From NCBI GenBank assembly GCA_030272155.1, contig CP126193.1, positions 4,526,001 through 4,590,000 of the forward strand: 64,000 nt of DNA, written 5' to 3'. Of this stretch, positions 1-11,600 are shown piece after piece; positions within the stretch are counted from its first letter, which is position 1, and each line of letters starts with the position of its first letter. The translations under genes were made by a program, and so were the position numbers. Source of the DNA: Tetradesmus obliquus (Eukaryota > Chlorophyta > Chlorophyceae > Sphaeropleales > Scenedesmaceae). The notes under the pieces were generated by a model, which was not told where the DNA came from, searched no databases, and saw only the letters and a list, made by a program, of their open reading frames with translations.

Positions 1-218
1 CAGCGATAGCACAACTACACCGCAGGTCCAGACAACAACGCCACGGCTGGTACCAGCGGCCCTGCATAGCTGCATCCAGGCCTGACATCTGTGTAAACAG
101 CTAGCAGCTGTTCTATATTGCTGTGCAAGGCAAATCAATCAGGGCTGCTCTGCGGCCTACACTGCCCACTGCGCTGCGCCACCTGAGCTGCTGAGCTGCC
201 ATCAGCCAACCCACGCAC

Positions 219-1020
219 CTGTCGTGCTTGTACAGGTACTGCATCAGGCTCTTGCGCTGCGACAGCACCGCCTGCAGGCCGCGCTTGCTGCCGAAGTCCT
301 TGCGGTTGTTCTGCATGTGCAGCGTCAGCTGCTGCACGCGTGCGCTGAGGCGAGCAATCTGCACTGCTGCGCTGCCCACATCGCCGCCATGCTGCGCAAA
401 GTTGGCCACCTTGCTGAGGTCAATGTTCTCCTTGTTCCTGTAGGAGGCACTGCAGCAGCAGCAGCAGCAGGCAGGGCATGCTGAAAGATATGCAGGCTTG
501 TACTTGCAGCATTTGGCGGCAGCCACTGCGTGTGTGCGCCACCGTTACCGGCTTCTACTGTGGCTCGACCAACTGCTGGTTGCTGTACTATGGCAGCTGG
601 TGGTCGACAGTTCGTGGCAACTTCATACCAACCCTGCCAATGAACTAAACTGAACTAAAGACTGGCGTTGCCCATTGTTGTGGGAGCAAGAGCAGCAGTG
701 GCTGCTGCAGCTGTCGCCACACCCCTGGGGGTTCCATGAGACGGTTTCAGCGCATACTGCAACTCTACATGGCTTTGAACAACGGAAGCGACTGTCAGAC
801 GACAGATGCCATCCAATGCGTAAGCACACGGAGGGCTGTGCCTCGTTCTACAGGACTACCCAGACTGCTGCTGCTGTCTGCTGCTGCTGCTGCTGTTGCC
901 CTGAAGAGCCCCAGCTGCCTCCTCTGCGCGCAGCGTGCCTCACCAGATCTGCAGACGGCCGCGCTGCACGACAGGCGTCCGCTTCACTGCTGTCTGCCCG
1001 AAAGCACCTGCGTTCACCAT
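219..1020 (-). CDS. Organellar (probably plastid) ribosomal protein uS15, 3' end unresolved
   Basis: Small-subunit ribosomal protein of the bacterial uS15 family, which binds 16S-type rRNA early in 30S assembly. Two exons on the minus strand, 1020..944 and 437..219, join in phase (TG|G). Exon 1 starts at an ATG in a strong context (GCCATGG) and encodes a 25-residue basic leader starting [16 protein letters not shown], which I read as a transit peptide. Exon 2 carries the family core: an N-terminal helix, then [19 protein letters not shown], the [11 protein letters not shown] segment, and YLYKHDR. Exon 2 ends on a CAG|GTGCGT donor, so a final short exon is needed. It may lie in 1..218 or outside the window, and I could not settle it. 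The gene is divergent from the plastid uL13 gene. Plastid versus mitochondrial destination is inferred from the leader and the neighbour only. Confidence 0.8.
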
Positions 1021-1448
1021 GGCGAAATGGTCTGAGCATCACGTCCCCGAGAACAAGCTGCTACCGACAGCGGCAATCCGAAAGCTAGAATACTAATTGC
1101 TAAGCTCTTCACACCTGCAACTGCTGGCCTGTGGCAAAGAGAAGCCATTGTGTGTGGTGGCTGTGCACTTCGTTTCACCGGCAGCAGTCAATGCAATGCT
1201 TACTGACACGGTACTGTGCAACAACCTTCCTCAGCCAAATCCAGGATGGTGTCAATGGACCTGAATGGTGAGCCACAAGTTGGCCTGGTGGGCGCGTCAG
1301 GTTTTTGGCCCCGCTGCTTGACGAGTCCATGCTGCAGGACGATAATTCGTTCGCTTTTCAATCGGCGTGCTGCAGTTCTTAGCGACTCTGTAACGTGACT
1401 GTGCTGTTTGAGTTGAGGCCAGCAGCAGCCAGCCACTGGACAGGAAAC
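1021..1448. promoter_or_regulatory. Shared intergenic region between divergent uS15 and uL13 genes
   Basis: 428 bp separate the two start codons of head-to-head organellar ribosomal-protein genes. Both 5' UTRs and any shared promoter must lie here. I see no clear TATA box. The bidirectional function is an inference from layout. Confidence 0.5.
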
Positions 1449-3699
1449 ATGCTCGCTCGCCAGCAGCTTGCCGGCCGCACAACCGGCAGGCGTGCAGCTG
1501 TGAGTAACTTCATTAGTTCGTCCGTCTGCCAGTCAGCATTGCATAGTGGCCTGAGCAGTGTCTCCGCGATGGACTTCTGCCTCCCGTGTGTGGCAGACTC
1601 TGAGCCATTGGTTGCTCACAATCTATTATCTGATGCTGCAGGCTCAGTCAGCTTTCTCAGCAGGCCATGTGCCCGTGAGGCGCGTGCAGCAACGCGTGGG
1701 AAGGCAGACATGCACAACAGTGTGCGCAGGTCAGCAGCTAATGTAGCCCTACAAAGGCGTAGAAATGAGCAGCCCTTCAGGGATTGGTTGCAGTCAGAGT
1801 ACTTGTGGGAGGAGCAGCTGCAGCTCAGCGGCCCTGCTGTATAGCAACCAGCACAGTTGTGACTGCTGTTGCTGCAGCTGCTGCTCCCACTGAAGTTTTG
1901 CTGGAGAGTTTGCACATGCCCACACTCGTTGCACAACAGATTCATTGCAAATGACTGTGTCAAGTCATATTGCTGAGCTCATATTGTGCACACATTGTGT
2001 CGCTGATTGGTACCTCCCGCCCTGCGTGCATGTCTTCTTTTGCTGTGTGTGCAGCGCCAGCCAGCACCACCATTGCAGCTGAGGACCTGCTCAACAGGTC
2101 TTACTACCCCAGCAGGGCAGACGCAGCCAACAGCAGCAAGCGCTGGTACATCATTGATGCAGAGGGGCAGACGCTGGGCCGCCTGGCCACACTGGCAGCA
2201 ACCTACATCAGGTGCGGCCACACTGCTGGCAGCTGCTCACAAAGCTTTGCACAGACTAGTCATGGGAGGAAGAACCTGCGGCTTAACAGCAGTGGCAGTG
2301 GCAGCCACGCTGGAGTGGCGGGCGGTGCAGCAGCAGGCTGACAGCAGATGACTCGCACCGCAGCAGTCTGCTGATGCAGTAGTAGCTGGGCAGCATCGCG
2401 TGATACGTTGCAGCAGCTGCAGCAGGCATTGAGGGACCAGTGGCAGTGCTACTTGATACCTGCTGTTGCTGCAGCTGCCGAGCGAGTGGAGCGCTGCCAG
2501 CAGCTGGCACAGCAGGTGTCTGTGGACAAGCAATTTCGGAAGCAGGGGGCAGGGGCGCTGAGCTGCAGTTGGCTTCTTGTGCTTCGAACCATTAGCCATC
2601 AGTGTTGCGTCAACGGGCGCAGCAGGGGTAGCTGTAACAACACCCGTGCCACCGTCTGCATTTGTAGCCCCGCCATGTGCTGTGTTTCTGCACGGCAAAC
2701 TCGTCATCATCATGACACGCCGCATGTGGCTCACGCCTCACTGCCTGACGTATTTGTTGTTCTTGGCCTGCAGGGGCAAGCACCAGGCCACCTACTCTCC
2801 CTCCATGGACATGGGTGCGTACGTGGTGGTCATCAACGCAGACAAGGTCACCGTGACGGGCAACAAGCCCAACGCCAAGACCTACTTCAGGCACGTCAAT
2901 GGCAGGCCAGGCTCATGGAAGATCGAGACCTTCAACCAGCTGCAGAAGGTGCGCGGGCCGGATGGGGACATGAACAGGGTGGGGGATGGGGAGGGGTGTG
3001 CCACACAGCGGCGGCAGCACCATCAGCAGCAGCGTGGAGAGCGGTGGCAGCAGTGCAGTGCAGTATGCGGCGCAGCGAGTGCTTAGGAGCATGGAGTGCA
3101 GGAGCACTAGGCAGCTGGGCTAGCATAATGCGGTGTAGACTGGCGTGGTGTTGGTGTCATTGCAAGCAGTGGTGGGTGCTGGGTATGGGTTGCTTGTCTG
3201 CCGCTAGCAGTGCGTGCAGTCTGGCTGTGCACGTACGCATCCAGCAGCTTCTGCTATGTTAGGCACATCACGTCCACCTTTTCAACCAAGGCGCTCGCCT
3301 GTGCCAGCCATTTTGGTTGGGAAGCAGCACCAGCTGTTGCCCTTTGCTTGTGCACCTGCCACCCGCAACGAATTATTGCTCCTGCCGCTTGTGCTGCTGT
3401 GTTGTGTGTTGGTGCTGCTGGGCTCACTGCCTCGTGTGCTGCTCTGTTGGCTGCTGTCTCATGCCCATGCCTACCTGCTTGCTGTCTTCACTGTTTATTA
3501 CTCGCAGCGCATCCCGGAGCGCATCATTGAGCACGCGGTGAAGGGCATGCTGCCCAAGGGCCGCCTGGGCCGTGACATCAGGCTGCACCTCAAGGTGTAC
3601 AAGGGCACCGAGCACCCACACGACGCACAGCAGCCCACCAACATCACCAGCCACATCAGCAAGAAGCCCAAGGATGTGGCAGCGCTGAAGCAGCAGTAA
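1449..3699 (+). CDS. RPL13: Plastid large-subunit ribosomal protein uL13 (PRPL13), nuclear-encoded
   Basis: Plastid 50S protein uL13, a globular protein needed early in large-subunit assembly. Five exons join in phase: 1449..1499, 1642..1729, 2055..2211, 2774..2948 and 3508..3699, giving 220 aa. Residues 1-46 are an Arg/Ala/Ser-rich transit peptide starting [17 protein letters not shown]. The core then follows: [16 protein letters not shown] (about residues 78-93), the exon-4 segment with [18 protein letters not shown], and the exon-5 signature [18 protein letters not shown] followed by [16 protein letters not shown]. This matches the bacterial/plastid L13 family in order and length, with a short C-terminal tail. 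The start is the first ATG in frame with exon 2, and the first donor is GTGAGT. A TGTAA signal lies 36 bp past the stop. Large ORFs inside the introns (for example 2408..3262) are not coding. Confidence 0.93.
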
Positions 3700-3735
3700 C
3701 CGCTGCAGGCGCAGTGGCGTGCAGCACATGCTGTT

Positions 3736-3740
3736 TGTAA
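3736..3740 (+). terminator. TGTAA polyadenylation-type signal of uL13
   Basis: TGTAA is the usual chlorophyte poly(A) signal. It lies 36 bp after the uL13 stop codon, as expected for a short 3' UTR. Confidence 0.5.
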
Positions 3741-4750
3741 GGGTGGCGGGGATGGCGGGAGGGTTGGATAGATACATGGGCCGGCGGGGTGTGGTTGGAA
3801 AGGGATGTGACTGAGACGGTGTTCGTTTGCGCATAACGAGGGTAACTGGGTTCCTATCAGGCGTTGCTGACGGCGCTGTGTGTCATGGAGATGAACGGCG
3901 GCTGTTATGTTGCAAGTCAGTCGCCTGGTAGTAACGTTGCCCGTACCTCCTAAGCTGCGGTGTGGCTCTCGACGTGGTGACACCGCAGGTAAGCTTGAAG
4001 AAGAGGCGCTGTACTGCGTTTGCTGCAAGCCCATTGGGCTTCATCCATTACTAAAAAGAAATACGGTCCGTCAGTCAGTCAGAAGCCTGGCTTAGGACCT
4101 GGCCGTTGAACCCCAGGGCGATTCGAAAATGTGCAGAGGAAGCAAACGAGAGCGCGAGAGCAACAAATGAACATTAGTGTAAAAATTTGCAATCGTTTCG
4201 AAGCCGTGGGCTGGGTGCAGCGGTGTTCTGTTGCTGGGGTGCTATGCAAAACATCACGGGCTACAGCAGGAACAGCAGGCAGTGAAACAACAATATCTGA
4301 AAAGCGATGGCGTGAGACTATTAGGCGAAAGGCGAACGGGATAGGGATGATCATGGGTGGCTTCTAAGATTGCAGGTGTTGCAACTGCTGCCCTGAGCAA
4401 CAAGGGTGCCTCCCGTAATTACTAGATAGGAGTGACGTAGTCACGGGAAACTGCTAGTGACGCGAACACAAGGCACAGGGGGTCCCAGGGTCCTGCCAAG
4501 AACCCTTGGCATAACTTGTAACAGTGTCAACGCAGCTGAGGGTACCCTGAGGGGTGAGCACACCGGGGCAGTGACAACATGTAGCGGTTTCCATTGTTAC
4601 CGGCGAGCGTTCCAAGCTGTTTAGGTCCTGATCGCTGTCTTACCCCAATCACAGCTAGTTGGACGCATACGTTGTACCGCGCAACAGCGCGCACCTGTTG
4701 TCAATTAAGCGACATCGGCAGAATTCACAGTGTTTCCTGCACAATTTCAC
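3741..4750. other. Intergenic, nothing recognised
   Basis: About 1 kb between the uL13 poly(A) signal and the first possible exon of the next gene. I find no ORF with family features, no clear repeat and no RNA gene on either strand. Confidence 0.5.
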
Positions 4751-5146
4751 GATCATGCAGTCCGGCGGGCTCGTTCACACACCACGTGGCATGCAGCAGC
4801 AACAACAAGTGGCTCAAGCAGCCTTGCAAGGTGTTCATGGGGTGAAGGCATTCAACAGTAGCTCGCAAAATGTATATAGACGATCCAGGTGTCGTCAAGA
4901 GCTAGTAGCTGCAGCTGTAAGAACTTCTAGAGTAGCCTTCAGCTGTAGCACTGCTGTGCCGCACCAGCTCAGACTGCAGCAGACCAGCACCCTGCAGCTG
5001 CACCTAGGTGGCTGGGGCTTGGAGCAGCAGCAACATGCAGCACAAGCTTGGGGCCGGTGCAGGTGCCGCACACCAGCAGTCTGCCGCAGCAGTGCAGCAG
5101 ACAACCAGTCAGTGCCAGATGGATTGGCGGCGCAGCAGCAGCAACC

Positions 5147-5147
<1 letters not shown>

Positions 5148-5180
<33 letters not shown>
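5148..5180 (+). repeat. (CAG)11 microsatellite
   Basis: Eleven uninterrupted CAG units, possibly within the upstream exon of the SecE-like gene, followed directly by a possible donor site. Confidence 0.9.
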
Positions 5181-5186
<6 letters not shown>

Positions 5187-5428
5187 CAGGTATCTCAGCA
5201 GCCTCCACAGCCTGCAGACACGAGCGGGGGTGCTGAAGATGCCAGGCAGCAACCTGTTGCTATGCCGCATCTGATGCACATGCAGCCGCCGCCACAGCCC
5301 GTGAGGTAGGCAGTGCATCACCCTGCACACGATGCGGCTGCGGTGCATATGTGTACTGCATGTACACACAGGTAGCGGCTGTGGGAGGCTGTGGCATGCA
5401 TGGATGCAAGATATGTAGATTTTTACAG

Positions 5429-5904
5429 CAGCAAGCGGTGCGTTGGATGGCAACTGTCTCATCCCTGCGCCACCACAGCAGTTTGGAGTTGCTGCTGCTA
5501 AACATACGGACAGAGAGATTGCATCTTTAAGCCAAAAACTGTATAACGGCCTGCTGCATGAACAGCCAAAGCGCCAGATACTTTACCCTCAACCCTCGTC
5601 TTCCTCTCATCCCAGCTTTGTGTGCTGTCACCCTGTCATGCCTGGCATCACCTGCAGCGTGCCGCCGCTGCTGGCGTGGCTGCCGCCCAGCCTGCTGCTG
5701 CACCTGCGCTCACTCGCACACTTCCTGGCTGCCTGCTGGGGCCTGCTACGAGAGTTCCACGCACCAACCCTGGGTGAGGCGCTGCGGCGGCTGGCACTGG
5801 TGCTCGGGGCGAGCCTGGCGCTGATTGTGGTTGTTAGCACGATAGACAGCGGCTGGCTGTACTGCTACCTACTGAATGCGCGGCGCGTGCCGGTGGCTGC
5901 GTAG
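5429..5904 (+). CDS. SecE-like single-span membrane protein, C-terminal exon
   Basis: One open exon of about 158 codons starts after an acceptor (TTTTTACAG) and ends at the stop 5902..5904. Its C-terminus has the layout of SecE/Sec61-gamma: an amphipathic stretch with REFHAPTLGEALRRL, then a hydrophobic span ALVLGASLALIVVVSTIDSG with a conserved-position Asp, then a short tail. SecE is the small clamp subunit of the Sec translocase, and algal plastids have one in the thylakoid. The exon needs an upstream phase-1 exon. The best candidate is an Ala-rich reading frame ending at the donor CAG|GTATCT near 5188, which overlaps the CAG tract. The true start, possibly the ATG at 4754, is unresolved. 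Other explanations, such as an unrelated tail-anchored protein, remain possible. Confidence 0.45.
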
Positions 5905-6005
5905 GGGCCATGTCTAGCTGCAGGGACGGATTTTGCTGGGTAGCTTCACGTAATGCCAGCTGCGCTGGCGCTGGCAGCAAAAGCCAGCAGACATTCACTC
6001 CAGGG

Positions 6006-6148
6006 CCAGCCTGGGTGAGGCGCTGCGGCGGCTGGCGCTGGTGCTTGGGGCCAGCCTGGCGCTGATTGTTGTAGTTGTACGATAGATAGATAGCGGCTGG
6101 CTGTACTGCTACCTGCTGAATGCGCGGCGCGTGCCAGTCGCCGCGTAG
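6006..6148 (+). pseudogene. Broken tandem copy of the SecE-like terminal exon
   Basis: This stretch is nearly identical to 5765..5904, from the GLGEALRRL-coding part to the final TAG, so it is a direct duplication about 240 bp downstream. Small length changes around the Asp codon (a TAGATAGATAG run) put a stop codon in the copied frame. The copy therefore cannot encode the end of the transmembrane span and is a non-functional duplicate. Confidence 0.8.
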
Positions 6149-8660
6149 TGTAGCGGTGGCTAAAGTGGGCGCGTGTGTGGTGCAGGGGCGGCGAGTTTTG
6201 GAGGACGGATGTGTGGCGGTGAGACAGCTGGGCCGCCCGCAGGCAGCGGAAGGCATGATATTTGGCATGCATGCGGGTGCTGGGTCGATGGTTAGGTTGT
6301 CGTGATCAGCATTGATCGTGTTGTGTAGAAGGATTGACATGACACTTGCAGCGTTGGGCTGTTCTTAGTTGGGGCAGGCGGCACAGCTATGGCTTGTTTC
6401 GTCATCTACAGCTAAATAGCCATATATATGGCTGGACTGGTAACAGGATGCTGATGACGATGACGCCAGTGTTGTGCTGTCAGAGACGAAGGTTTTCCTT
6501 GCAGGAAACTGGTCACGGCCACATCTAAGATAGTCCCAGCTGAGGGCAGCGCATAGATTGCTTGTTACCATCTCAGGCCAGGCGCTGGTCTCACAACGGT
6601 TTTGCCCTCTACATAGGGAGACTCGAAAGCAACAGCCCGCTGATGACTGATTAATCGGGTTCTGCTGCTAGCAGCAGCATGTAAACCTTTGGGTTGTCTG
6701 CATGCAGCATGGCTTATGCTGTACAGAAGACAGGCGTGTGAACAAATACCAGGCACACACAGCAGTCAGCTCGCTGCCAGCGCCCATGCCTAGTGAAAGG
6801 CCGGCCTTCACAGTGCCGTAGTAGAGTAGACCATATGCTGTGGTTCAAGATGCAGCCTGCACATAGTTCAGCGCTAGGAGTAGATTGCCCACAAAGCAGC
6901 TTGCACGCATAAACACTGATCAAACGTCAGACCAGTCGACGCCAGCTGGCCACGGACAGCAACCGCCAGCAACCCGTGCAGCTGACATGCATGCCGATGT
7001 TCTGACACCACGTCAGGCAAGCTGTGTGCTTTATAATCCGCAAAGAACAGCCCTTACAGCAGCGCTCACACCATTGTGGGATGAGAAGCTGATTGGCCTG
7101 CCATGTATTATCACATAAAAACTGTGTGACACTACCATGCAACACCCAGTATGCATTCCAATCCTAGTACAATAAGAGTATATCCGACACTGCTGTCCCA
7201 CTGGCAGTGTGACAACCTTGCCCCAAGGACCGCAGGCACTGCCCTGGGCGCCACACACTGCAGCGCCAGGAGCTGCAGGCCAGCAATCAGACATGGCTGT
7301 GCAAAACAACCTACTTTCAATCACTGAATTTGCAGCCGGTTTCTATCAGACTAGCATGCACAGTGCAGCACCCAGCATCAGTGCATTGCCAGCTATACAC
7401 CAAGGTGTGTCACAATCGGCTGCCAACACTGAGAGGGCTGTATTAGCCCCCAATCCACCAAAGACAAAAGACCGTCATGCGTAACGGATGGTCATGACGG
7501 TGCAGCAGCAGCATGTACAGGTTATGCCTCTGTACGGGTTGCGTGCCGCCTGAAGGCATCTGTCATGCTGTGGAGGCCGTCCAAAAATAAGACACCATGC
7601 AAGAGCCTGCATATGCAGCGCCCTGCTATCGGTGCGTACCTAACATACTTTAGTGCGCTGAGCGCGGAACATGCCGGCAGCAGAGAAGAAGCTGCCGCAG
7701 CACGCATCTGCTACATGCATTATCACTGGGGTCACAGGCCCAAATGCAGAGAGCTCTGCCGAGTACGTCAGGGGGGCTGTTTGTAGTGTATGGTATATCA
7801 CGTATGTGTGTGTCTGATATACCATGCGCGCTGGGTGCGCTTGCATGCGGCAATGGGCTGGTATGTGCCTTGCTGCCATGCAAAAGTGTGTCTATTTGTA
7901 AGAGCAACAACACACATCTAGTATACAAAAGGTTTGGCAACCAAACATAGATTGCCAGAGGCAGCAGGATACATTAGGCATCAAGCCGCTAAAGTGACGG
8001 GCCAACGCTGCTATGTGTCTGCCGTGTGAATGAAGAGCCACGAGGCAAATGCACGCCAGACATAGCAAGTGCAACTGCTTTCAACACTCCAAAGAGGCTA
8101 TGAAGCGCTGTTGCTCCTAAAGAATGCAACAGCACGTACGCAGCGCACCTGCCACAGAAGAATTGCAACAACACTTAAGCAGACACTGGACACTGGGCGG
8201 CAAACACACTCACCAAGTGTTCAGCATCTGACATGCGCAAGCCACAGCACAGACATACTAAAAAGTTCAGAACCCACCAGCCACGTAAGCCACAGCGGAG
8301 TATGTATCACAAGAGCAAGCTGTGCATTGTGCAGGCTTTGTAAGCCCTATCTACACATCCAAGTATGATTGGCCTTGCACACATGATGCACATCTGTATC
8401 AACAGCTATCCAACATCACCACTTCTCCATCTCACATACGCCACCAAGTCGTCAGCAGAAACGCTTATCATTGCCGCCCAGCGCAACACCAACGAGCCAT
8501 TCAACTACTGCGCGTATTGAATGGCATGCTGGTAGGCATAGCGCTGCAGCCTGAAACTACGACCACTCAGCTGTAACTCTGTGCACCACAGAACGAATAT
8601 GCTACGTGCTGTCTGCCACACACTCAGCACTCCCAGCACGCCAGCCACACCACACCGCAA
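6149..8660. other. 2.5 kb with no recognised gene
   Basis: Between the SecE-like duplicate and the cytochrome b561 gene I see only short spurious ORFs, a small palindrome around 6415..6432 (AGCCATATATATGGCT), and no family-like exon with matched splice sites. It holds the 3' UTR of the b561 gene at its right end. Confidence 0.5.
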
Positions 8661-11600
8661 CTAGGTGCGTGGCAGCGGCCGCGGCTGCTGATCGTAGTTT
8701 GACAACGAGTCAGCATCCATGTCGGCTGCTGCAGCCAGCGGCATCCCCGGCTTGTAGCTCGGAATCGGCGGGTAAGCCGGCCCATCCTGCAAGGGTGGCA
8801 CAGACACAGGGGCTTTGCCCAGCGGCAGCGGTGCCCCAGCAGCAGGCGAGTCACTGCGGGGGAAGCCTGGCAGCAGTTGGGCCTGGCCGTCGGTGCGGCG
8901 AGTGGAGCGCTTGACGCCGTGCATGACTGGCAGCAGCGTGCCTGTGGTGGGGTCGTAGCGCAGCGTGCGCTGCATCTGCGGGCGTGGAATGCGGTTGGAG
9001 GGGTGCGTGCGGGGCAGGGACATAGAGGCACAGCTGAGTGGATGCTGAGGTGATGAATGGTCAACTTCATGTCATTGTAGCAAGAGCAGCTTCTGCAGGC
9101 GCTTAGCAGCACAGTGAGCTACTGTGCAGAGCATGAGTTGAATTATACCCCATGCCTTGTGCGACAGATACTAACCACGCAAACAAACAAAGCAAATCCT
9201 CAAGCACCGCGCCGCACCTGCAGTTTAAATGCCTCCAGCAGCAGCGCCAGCAGCGCCAGCACACCCAGCACCAGGCAGCACGCCAGCAGCCAGCCCACAT
9301 ACGGCTGCCCCTTGTAGCCGTGCACCAGCAGCGCCCCCAGCACCAGGTTGGCTGCGCCAGCCAGCATGGTGAGCCGGCCCCAGCCCCAGTGCATGCTGTT
9401 CCAGCAGCTGCGGGCGTTGGAGGTGGCCTTGGGGCGGCAGGGAGCCACCAGCACCTGGATAAGATACAGTACAGGGAGTGTGTACAGAGTAAGCGAGATG
9501 AGCGGTGGCGGCGTTTTCTGGTGCAGCGGCCTCGGAGACGTAGTGCAGCAGGCACGTGGTGCTGCGAATGCCTAGTTGTAACGCTTTACTATGTGCAGTG
9601 CTAGCGGCTAGGGCTTGACGCATGCGTGCAAAGGTGACGAGCGGAGCATGCTGACACTGTGATTTGTTCATGCAAGCTGGCATCAACACCAACACATATG
9701 GCATATAGCAGTAACAGTGCTGCCAGAAATGTGCTGCAGCAGGTTAAATCCATGCTGCGCACCTGCAGCAGTGCCATGACCAGCACCACGATGCCCATCC
9801 ACTTGTGTGGCTGGTACAGCGCCTGCCCAGGCACCTGCTTCCAGCCGAATGCCAGCAGCGCAATGGCAAAGCCGCCCAAGCCAGACACCACGCCACCCAG
9901 CTGCAGCACAATGTGCACGTAGAACCACGCGGGCGACACCTTGCCCTGCATTCAGCACAGCAGCAACGGCAGCAGCAGCAGCAGCAGCGTGGGTTGCTGA
10001 GCTGCAAGGCTGTGATGGGCAGTAGGAAATGTATGCCCAGCAAAGGCACGGCTGACGTTGGTGTAGTATGGTTTGTTGAAGTACGGCTGTGATTACAACA
10101 TACACATGCGTGGCTTGGTAAGTGGCGCTGTGATCGATGCGCTAGAGCTGCGTTGCCCAGCAGTCAAGGAAGTGATGCGATTTGGCTGCAGCACGGTGCT
10201 CACCGTCTCCTCATTGCTGCCGAAGATCCACTTGTGGCGCGCCGCCATCATGCCCAGCGGCAGCATCACCCCGAAGGACAGCAGCATCAGCAGCGCGTGC
10301 AGGAACTGCCACAGGCCCTTGCTGCTCTTCAGCACAGGGCGCATGGCGTACACCGGCGGCTGCGCAAGCCTGGAGGCCTGGCTAGACATGCCATCGATTG
10401 AGTCAGCTGCAGAGGCAACGCGCGCAGCAGCAGCAGCAGCAGCAATTGTTGTGAGCCTGCTGTTGTCGACAGTCATATATGTGCTTGGAATGCGGCGGTG
10501 CAGGTGGCAGATGGATACAGCTGATAGGTGGCAGCAACACAAAGTGCAATGCAGGCCAGGGGGTGCCATCAGAGCTGCCTGCTGAGCACAGCATCCGCGT
10601 CACTCACCAATGTTGCTTGTTGAGCTGGCTGCATTGAACTGTGTGACTGGTAGGCCGGTGGGGGTGACCACTGGTGGTGTTGCTGCTGCTGCTGGCTTGC
10701 CGCCCTTCACGCCTGCACAGTTGCAAACACAGCAGCCCAGGAATTGATACGACAGCTAACAGCGCACATCAGCAGAGCAGGCAGCTCCCAACACACAGCA
10801 CGCCTGCTTTCAGCTCCACCTTGTTGACAACCGTACTGCTAATCTGCCATGACACGCGGGTCAATAAACGATCCTTGATTGCTGAACAGCTGCCCTGCAT
10901 GCTGCTAGTTGACAAGTGCGTGCAGCTGCTGTACATTGAGCAGGCACCACATCCCCCAGCTTGCCACTCACAGTATGATGACACTGGCGCGCAGGCGCCG
11001 TCTGTACCGGCCACTGCCACTGTCACTGTGGCGACCCTGTAACCGCCAATGGCGGACTGTGTGCTGGTCACCCTGAGTTTGATCTCTCCCGGGGACTGCA
11101 AGGTCACACCAACAAAGCACCAGGATATGGCAGTTGAGGTTGCGGCAAGAGACGTGAGGAATGCAGCACAGCTAACATGCGGCACTGCCTTGCTGGAACA
11201 GATCTGGAAGCAGCTTGCAGTACGGTCATCAGCTGTGGCGATGTTGCATACCACCACGCTGTGCCGTCCAGCCTGATGAAGCCCATGCAGCTGCAAACTG
11301 CCACACAGGCGGCAGCAAGCACACTTTCAGCCACAGTTGCTGCTGCACTGCACTGCACTGCACTGCACTGCACTGCACTGCACAGCACTGCACTCACATT
11401 GCATGGCACCCGCAGCTCATCTTCCCAAGTTGCAAAGGGAGACCTGCCAGGTGTGATGAGGCGGTTGGGGCTGCAGGCAGCAGGCGCAACACACATGCAT
11501 GTCAGCACCGTGCTATCGATAAAGGCAGCTGCAGGGGCACTACAGCAACTACAGCAGCACACCCTTGCAAATACAGGAGACCGGCACACATGCACTTGCA

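Noticed and set aside
1395..1844. 149-codon plus-strand ORF
   Set aside because: It runs across uL13 exons 1 and 2 and their intron in a different frame. Phase-matched exons explain the region.
2408..3262. 284-codon plus-strand ORF
   Set aside because: It covers uL13 exon 4 in the wrong frame plus both flanking introns. The uL13 exons explain the region better.
6415..6470. Phrase shared with 62987..63025 and partly 13703..13730 (TGGTAAC followed by GATGATGAC)
   Set aside because: Short similarity largely due to a GAT-type microsatellite and a small palindrome. Too weak to call a dispersed element.
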